Below the pieces are notes generated by a model, which was not told the DNA's origin, searched no databases, and worked only from the letters and a program-made list of their open reading frames with translations. The position numbers were made by a program, and so were the translations under genes. From positions 1-7,582 of the forward strand of contig JAZQUM010000010.1 in the NCBI GenBank assembly GCA_045631305.1: 7,582 nucleotides of DNA. The letters run 5' to 3'. The DNA comes from JAZQUM01 sp045631305. GTDB lineage: Bacteria > Bacillota > Clostridia > Oscillospirales > Oscillospiraceae. Below, in pieces: positions 4,492-7,582 of the stretch (its first letter is position 1; each line of letters opens with the position of its first letter).

Positions 4492-5859
4492 ATGGAACAG
4501 AAAAGAGGATTTGCCTCCCGTATCGGCTTCATCTTCTCCATGGCTGCCTTCTGCATCGGCATCGGCAACCTTTGGAAATTCCCCTACATGGTTGGTAACA
4601 ACGGCGGCGGCGCGTTTCTGCTGCTGTATCTGGCAGCCGTGCTGCTGGTAGGCATTCCCGCCTTCGTTATTGAACTTACCATGGGCCGCAAGAGCCGCCT
4701 GTCCCCCATCGCAGGTATGCGCGTGCTCAGCGGCAACAAGAAGACTCCCTGGAGCATCATCGGTATCCTTGGCTGCATCGCCATCTTCATCATGGTAAGC
4801 TACGCTGCCATGATCGTGGGCGGTTGGACCATCGGCTACATTGTAAAGCTCCTCTCCGGCTCTCTCTCCGGCCTCACTCCCGATGAGCTGGGCGCAGCTT
4901 TCGGTTCTTTCACCAGCCAGCCCATCAACGTTCTCTACTCCGCGATCCAGGTCTTCCTGGTTTGGCTCTGCCTCAACGGCGGCGTAAAGAAGGGCGTAGA
5001 AAAGGTGAACTCCATCCTCATGCCCGTGCTGCTGGCTATCATGATTGGCCTTGCCGCTTACTCCGTATGCCTCCCCGGCGCTATGGAAGGCCTCAAGTGG
5101 TATCTGATCCCCGATTTCTCCAAGATCTCCATGGCATCCGTTTCCGCCGCCTGCGTGCAGGTCTTCTACTCCATCGGCGTAGGTATGTGCTGCGCTTATG
5201 TTTACGGCAGCTACTTTGCCCCCAAGGGTAAGCTGGTGGGCTCCGCTGTCACCACCGCTGTGATGGATACCTCCGTTGCCGTGCTGGCAGGTCTTATCTG
5301 CGTGCCCGCCCTCTTCGTTTTCGGCATCGAACCCACCGCAGGCCCCAGCCTGATCTTCGTAACTCTCCCCAACCTCTTTAACTCCATGGGTTCCTTCGGC
5401 CTCGTCTTCGGCCTGCTCTTTATGACCTGCGTGTTCTTCGCAGGCTTCTCTTCCAACATTGGCGGCAGCGAAGCGCTGGTAGCTGTTCTCTGCGATGCCA
5501 AGAGCGAATGGAGCCGCCGCAAGGTTTCCACCATTGTTTGCGTGGCTCAGTTCCTCTTCTCCATTCTCTTCATCCTCTCCTTCGGCGGCAGCGCAATGCT
5601 CTCCAACCTGAAGATTCTGAACCTGGGCTTCTTTGATTTCTTCGATTTCATCTCCAGCCTGTGCCTGAGCCTTGGCACCATTCTGATGCTGGCCTTCCTG
5701 CTCTTCCGTTGGAAATTCAGCGGCTTCATGGAAGCTGCCAACGAAGGAAGCGAAGGAAGCAAGGTAAAGGTTTACAAGTGGATGAAGGGTTATATCTGCT
5801 ACATCTACCCCATCGTTCTGGTAGTGGTATTCTTCTTCATCATGGACGTTTACTTCTAA
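4492..5859 (+). CDS. Neurotransmitter:sodium symporter (NSS) family amino acid transporter
   Basis: A 455-residue inner-membrane protein, predicted to import an amino acid with sodium. The NSS signature is plain: GIGNLWKFPYMVGNNGGGAF (residues 23-42) gives the unwound first helix and its conserved loop, and GPSLIFVTLP (284-293) is another family hallmark. FAGFSSNIGGSEA (317-328) in helix 8 carries the Ser pair expected at the second sodium site. VFYSIGVGM (224-232) corresponds to the unwound helix 6. I count about 11 hydrophobic helices, the last at about 436-453, fitting the 11-helix bacterial members (Tyt1, MhsT) rather than 12-helix LeuT. The start follows a modest AAAAGGAAA site (4477-4485 region) and lies 72 bases after the dehydrogenase gene with no terminator between, so the two should be co-transcribed under the LysR-linked promoter. 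That suggests the dehydrogenase acts on the imported amino acid, probably hydrophobic or aromatic. A strong terminator follows. Confidence 0.94.
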   Translation: MEQKRGFASRIGFIFSMAAFCIGIGNLWKFPYMVGNNGGGAFLLLYLAAVLLVGIPAFVIELTMGRKSRLSPIAGMRVLSGNKKTPWSIIGILGCIAIFIMVSYAAMIVGGWTIGYIVKLLSGSLSGLTPDELGAAFGSFTSQPINVLYSAIQVFLVWLCLNGGVKKGVEKVNSILMPVLLAIMIGLAAYSVCLPGAMEGLKWYLIPDFSKISMASVSAACVQVFYSIGVGMCCAYVYGSYFAPKGKLVGSAVTTAVMDTSVAVLAGLICVPALFVFGIEPTAGPSLIFVTLPNLFNSMGSFGLVFGLLFMTCVFFAGFSSNIGGSEALVAVLCDAKSEWSRRKVSTIVCVAQFLFSILFILSFGGSAMLSNLKILNLGFFDFFDFISSLCLSLGTILMLAFLLFRWKFSGFMEAANEGSEGSKVKVYKWMKGYICYIYPIVLVVVFFFIMDVYF

Positions 5860-5866
5860 ATCGAAC

Positions 5867-5913
5867 AAAAAAGAGTCCTTTTCCGTCAAAACAACGGAAA
5901 AGGCTCTTTTTTT
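5867..5913 (+). terminator. Intrinsic terminator after the NSS transporter gene
   Basis: A long hairpin of 19 base pairs: left arm 5867-5886 (A-tract, GAG, bulged T at 5876, CCTTTTCCGT), 7-base loop 5887-5893, right arm 5894-5912 (ACGGAAAAGGCTC then T-run to 5913). It closes the dehydrogenase-transporter operon. The A-tract and T-tract ends also make it potentially bidirectional. Confidence 0.93.
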
Positions 5914-5922
5914 ATAAAAATA

Positions 5923-5951
5923 TTGATTTATGCACAAAAGTGTGTTATACA
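5923..5951 (+). promoter_or_regulatory. Promoter of the 80-residue gene, with extended -10
   Basis: TTGATT (5923-5928), a 17-base spacer and TATACA (5946-5951), with TG one base upstream of the -10 (5943-5944), the extended -10 pattern. Transcription would start near 5958, leaving a leader of about 50 bases. It sits directly after the preceding terminator, as expected for a separately transcribed gene. Confidence 0.6.
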
Positions 5952-6007
5952 TAAAGCATAAGGATGGGGTGGTTTCACCGCGCCAAATAATCAAAGGAGT
6001 GCACAAT

Positions 6008-6250
6008 ATGAAGTTTACCAACATTGAAGACGTTAATGCTTTCCTGGCTATTGTTGATACCTGCCGCGGCGAAGTTTTTCTCAAGAGTGAGCAGGGTGAC
6101 CAGTTCGCACTTAAGAGCAAGTTCAGCCGTTATATCGCTATGGGCGCTCTGCTGAGCGAACACGGCGACGAACTGGAACTGTACTGCGAATACAAGGAAG
6201 ATGAACCCAAGCTGCTGAAGTTCCTTTCCGACAATCAGCACGTTCTTTAA
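6008..6250 (+). CDS. Small conserved protein, possible HPr-like fold lacking the phospho-histidine
   Basis: An 80-residue soluble acidic protein with no signal peptide. AAAGGAG (5993-5999) lies 8 bases before ATG 6008, which fixes the start; the same frame is open further upstream (from 5930), but that part overlaps the promoter. The order of elements, NIEDVNAFLAIVDTC (helix), EVFLKSEQGDQFALKSK (two strands and turn), SRYIAMGALL (helix), ELELYCEY (strand) and EDEPKLLKFLSDN (helix), resembles the HPr phosphocarrier fold. The piece ALKSKFSRYIAMGALL sits like HPr's VDAKSIMGVMSL region around the regulatory serine. No histidine lies in the N-terminal half, so the PTS phosphotransfer site is absent. 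I recall similar proteins in Clostridia annotated as hypothetical or, mistakenly, as polyA polymerase. The fold assignment is inference from pattern only. It has its own promoter and terminator, so it is a single-gene unit. Confidence 0.82.
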   Translation: MKFTNIEDVNAFLAIVDTCRGEVFLKSEQGDQFALKSKFSRYIAMGALLSEHGDELELYCEYKEDEPKLLKFLSDNQHVL

Positions 6251-6264
6251 TTTCCGTCTTTGGC

Positions 6265-6301
6265 ACGGAGCCTTTGCTTAGGGCAAAGGCTCCGTATTTT
6301 T
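6265..6301 (+). terminator. Intrinsic terminator between the 80-residue gene and the hydrolase gene
   Basis: A perfect 13-bp GC-rich stem: left arm 6265-6277 (ACGGAGCCTTTGC), loop TTAGG 6278-6282, right arm 6283-6295, then A and five T (6297-6301). It starts 14 bases after the stop codon. The T-run ends only 23 bases before the next start codon, which leaves no space for a separate promoter after it. Confidence 0.9.
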
Positions 6302-6308
6302 GCCCATG

Positions 6309-6322
6309 GAAAGGAGCCTTTC
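6309..6322 (+). promoter_or_regulatory. Ribosome binding site of the hydrolase gene inside a small hairpin
   Basis: GAAAG (6309-6313), loop GAGC, CTTTC (6318-6322): the AAGGAG ribosome binding site (6311-6316) spans one arm and the loop. In addition GGAGCCTTT (6313-6321) repeats nine bases of the upstream terminator's left arm (6267-6275), so the terminator's right arm AAAGGCTCC (6285-6293) could pair with it. Both pairings would mask the binding site. The regulatory role is inference. Confidence 0.45.
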
Positions 6323-6324
6323 GT

Positions 6325-7254
6325 ATGACCGCCGGCATCATTTTTGCTGTGTTGTGCGCCCTGATCCTGCTGGCATCTTACGGCGCATATTTCATCACCT
6401 TCCATTCCCCCCACAAAAACCAAAACAACATTTTTAATATTCCCAAAGAAGAAGGGTATCTGCCCCAATGGGAGGAAATGCACAGCATGATCCAGCATGC
6501 CGCTTCCATCCCTTACGAGGAGGTCACCACCACTTCGTATGACGGTCTCACCCTGGCAGGTCAGTACTATCACGTTTGCGACGGGGCACCCCTGGTCATC
6601 GGCTTCCATGGCTACCGCGCCACCGCCCTGAGAGATTTCTGCGGCGGCATGCCCCTTATGCGGGAACTGGGCTTCAACGTGCTGCTGCCCCACCACCGCT
6701 CTCAGGGCAAGAGTCAGGGTCACGCGGTGACCTTTGGCATCAAAGAGCGTTTTGATGTGATGAGCTGGCTGGAATATGCCAACCACCGTTTTGGCAATAC
6801 TACTCCTATCCTGCTTTACGGTCTTTCTATGGGCGGCGCCACGGTTTTGATGGCTGCAGGATTGGAACTGCCCGAAAATGTGAAGGGCATCCTTGCCGAC
6901 TGCCCCTACACCACCCCCAAAGCCATCATCAAAAAAGTGGCAAAAGACATGGGCATCCCTCCCGCCATCATTTATCCTTTCGTGCGTCTGGGTGGGCTTC
7001 TCTTTGCCGGGGGCATTGATCCCAGCGACGCTTCCGCCCTTACGGGTGTGGAGGGCGCCACCGTGCCCATCACCATCATCCACGGGGAAGCGGACACTTT
7101 CGTTCCCGCAGATATGAGCCGGGAATTGAAAAAAGCCAACCCCGCTATCGATTTGCAGCTTTTCCCCGATGCGCACCACGGCATCAGCTACATGAAGGAT
7201 AAGCCCCGCTATCTCTCCCTGGTGACAGCCTTTGCCCTGAAATGTTTAAAATAA
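6325..7254 (+). CDS. Membrane-anchored alpha/beta hydrolase
   Basis: A 309-residue serine hydrolase of the alpha/beta fold, of the type annotated as alpha/beta hydrolase or YqkD-like. An N-terminal hydrophobic segment (about residues 4-26, GIIFAVLCALILLASYGAYF) has no clear cleavage site, so it is probably a membrane anchor with the catalytic domain outside. Motifs: GFHGY (93-97) for the oxyanion region; RSQGKSQG (125-132); the nucleophile elbow YGLSMGG (Ser168); Asp257 in HGEADTFVP; and His285 in DAHHGIS, completing the triad. Substrate unknown; esterase or peptidase activities are possible. The start at 6325 follows AAGGAG (6311-6316) by 8 bases; a longer in-frame start at 6274 would lie in the terminator and is rejected. 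There is no room for a promoter after the upstream terminator. The DUF5058-type gene follows after 40 bases without a terminator, so those two may form an operon. Confidence 0.9.
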   Translation: MTAGIIFAVLCALILLASYGAYFITFHSPHKNQNNIFNIPKEEGYLPQWEEMHSMIQHAASIPYEEVTTTSYDGLTLAGQYYHVCDGAPLVIGFHGYRATALRDFCGGMPLMRELGFNVLLPHHRSQGKSQGHAVTFGIKERFDVMSWLEYANHRFGNTTPILLYGLSMGGATVLMAAGLELPENVKGILADCPYTTPKAIIKKVAKDMGIPPAIIYPFVRLGGLLFAGGIDPSDASALTGVEGATVPITIIHGEADTFVPADMSRELKKANPAIDLQLFPDAHHGISYMKDKPRYLSLVTAFALKCLK

Positions 7255-7294
7255 ATTAAATTTAAAATAAAAAATCTAAAGGAGGATATTCCAA

Positions 7295-7582
7295 GTGGAA
7301 TTCAGTACCAACAGTTTGTTTATGTACGGCGTTGCCATTTGCGTCATCATCTTTGTTCTGGCGCAGTCCGGCTTCTTCCTGATCCGTGCATACCGCAGAG
7401 GCAAGGAGATCGGCTTTAGCAGCGCGACTTTGAAAAAGACCATCATCTCCACCGCCGTTTTCACCGTTGCCCCCGCCATCTCTTTCCTTATCGGCATCGT
7501 GACCCTCTCCCAGTTCCTGGGCATTCCCCTGCCCTGGATCCGCATGAGCGTCATCGGCGCCATCACCTATGAGCTGCCCGCA
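7295..7582 (+). CDS. DUF5058-family membrane protein, 5' part (3' end outside window)
   Basis: The first 96 residues of a gene that runs off the window. It starts with GTG at 7295, supported by AAAGGAGG (7278-7285) 9 bases upstream; no ATG fits this site. The visible product has hydrophobic helices at about residues 9-31 (MYGVAICVIIFVLAQSGFF) and 52-75 (STAVFTVAPAISFLIGIVTL), and a third beginning near 82. A basic loop, RAYRRGKEIG, lies between the first two. The ordering, with LKKTIISTAVFTVAPAISFL and GIPLPWIRMSVIGAITYE, matches my memory of DUF5058 integral membrane proteins (PF16481), whose function is not established. Its closeness to the hydrolase gene suggests co-transcription. Nothing visible defines a substrate. 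Confidence 0.8.
   Translation, partial: MEFSTNSLFMYGVAICVIIFVLAQSGFFLIRAYRRGKEIGFSSATLKKTIISTAVFTVAPAISFLIGIVTLSQFLGIPLPWIRMSVIGAITYELPA

Noticed and set aside
4462..6120. Minus-strand open frame of 552 codons opposite the NSS transporter and the 80-residue gene
   Set aside because: It runs through a terminator and two real genes, has a Gly/His/Glu-rich low-complexity composition, and no supported start.
6247..7179. Minus-strand open frame of 310 codons opposite the hydrolase gene
   Set aside because: The plus strand carries a complete Ser-Asp-His hydrolase with a good ribosome binding site; the antisense frame shows no family signature.
1..7582. CRISPR array, mobile element, tRNA or rRNA
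   Set aside because: No regularly spaced repeats, no transposase or integrase-like frames, no terminal inverted repeats, and no tRNA cloverleaf or rRNA-like sequence were seen on either strand.

Overview
The window looks like chromosomal DNA from a Gram-positive anaerobe of the Firmicutes, most likely a gut Clostridia or Oscillospirales-type bacterium. This rests on strong AAGGAGG-type ribosome binding sites, short sigma-A promoters, A-tract/T-tract terminators, codon choice favouring GCC, GGC, AAG and CGC, and the gene families present. The genus cannot be fixed from the sequence. There is no sign of a phage, insertion sequence, CRISPR array, rRNA or tRNA.

Layout, left to right. (1) The 3' part of an Mrp/NBP35-family iron-sulfur carrier ATPase (+), cut by the window edge, ends in a strong terminator. 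(2) A promoter then drives xpt (xanthine phosphoribosyltransferase) and a 72-residue zinc-ribbon protein. That pair ends in a bidirectional terminator shared with a converging 47-residue membrane protein on the minus strand, too short for ordinary gene calling. (3) A 211-base stretch of lower GC has no convincing gene. (4) A LysR-type regulator (-) faces an amino acid dehydrogenase (+) of the Leu/Phe/Val/Glu family, which is followed by an NSS-family sodium:amino acid symporter (+). These form a likely unit for uptake and oxidative deamination of an amino acid. (5) An 80-residue protein (+), possibly of HPr-like fold, has its own promoter and terminator. (6) A membrane-anchored alpha/beta hydrolase (+) begins directly after that terminator, followed by the start of a DUF5058-type membrane protein (+) that runs off the window.

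The most notable signals are regulatory. Between the LysR gene and the dehydrogenase gene lies a 30-base interrupted palindrome centred between bases 3020 and 3021. Its central TTGCAA can serve as the -35 element of both divergent promoters, each with a 17-base spacer. Upstream of the hydrolase, the nine bases GGAGCCTTT occur once in the left arm of the preceding terminator and again over the hydrolase ribosome binding site, so the terminator's right arm could pair with either. Two proteins also carry unusual extra segments: the dehydrogenase has about 90 residues ahead of its conserved catalytic domain, and the Mrp protein has an acidic low-complexity insert. I do not see a clear novel multi-gene system; most of the window is housekeeping and metabolic genes.
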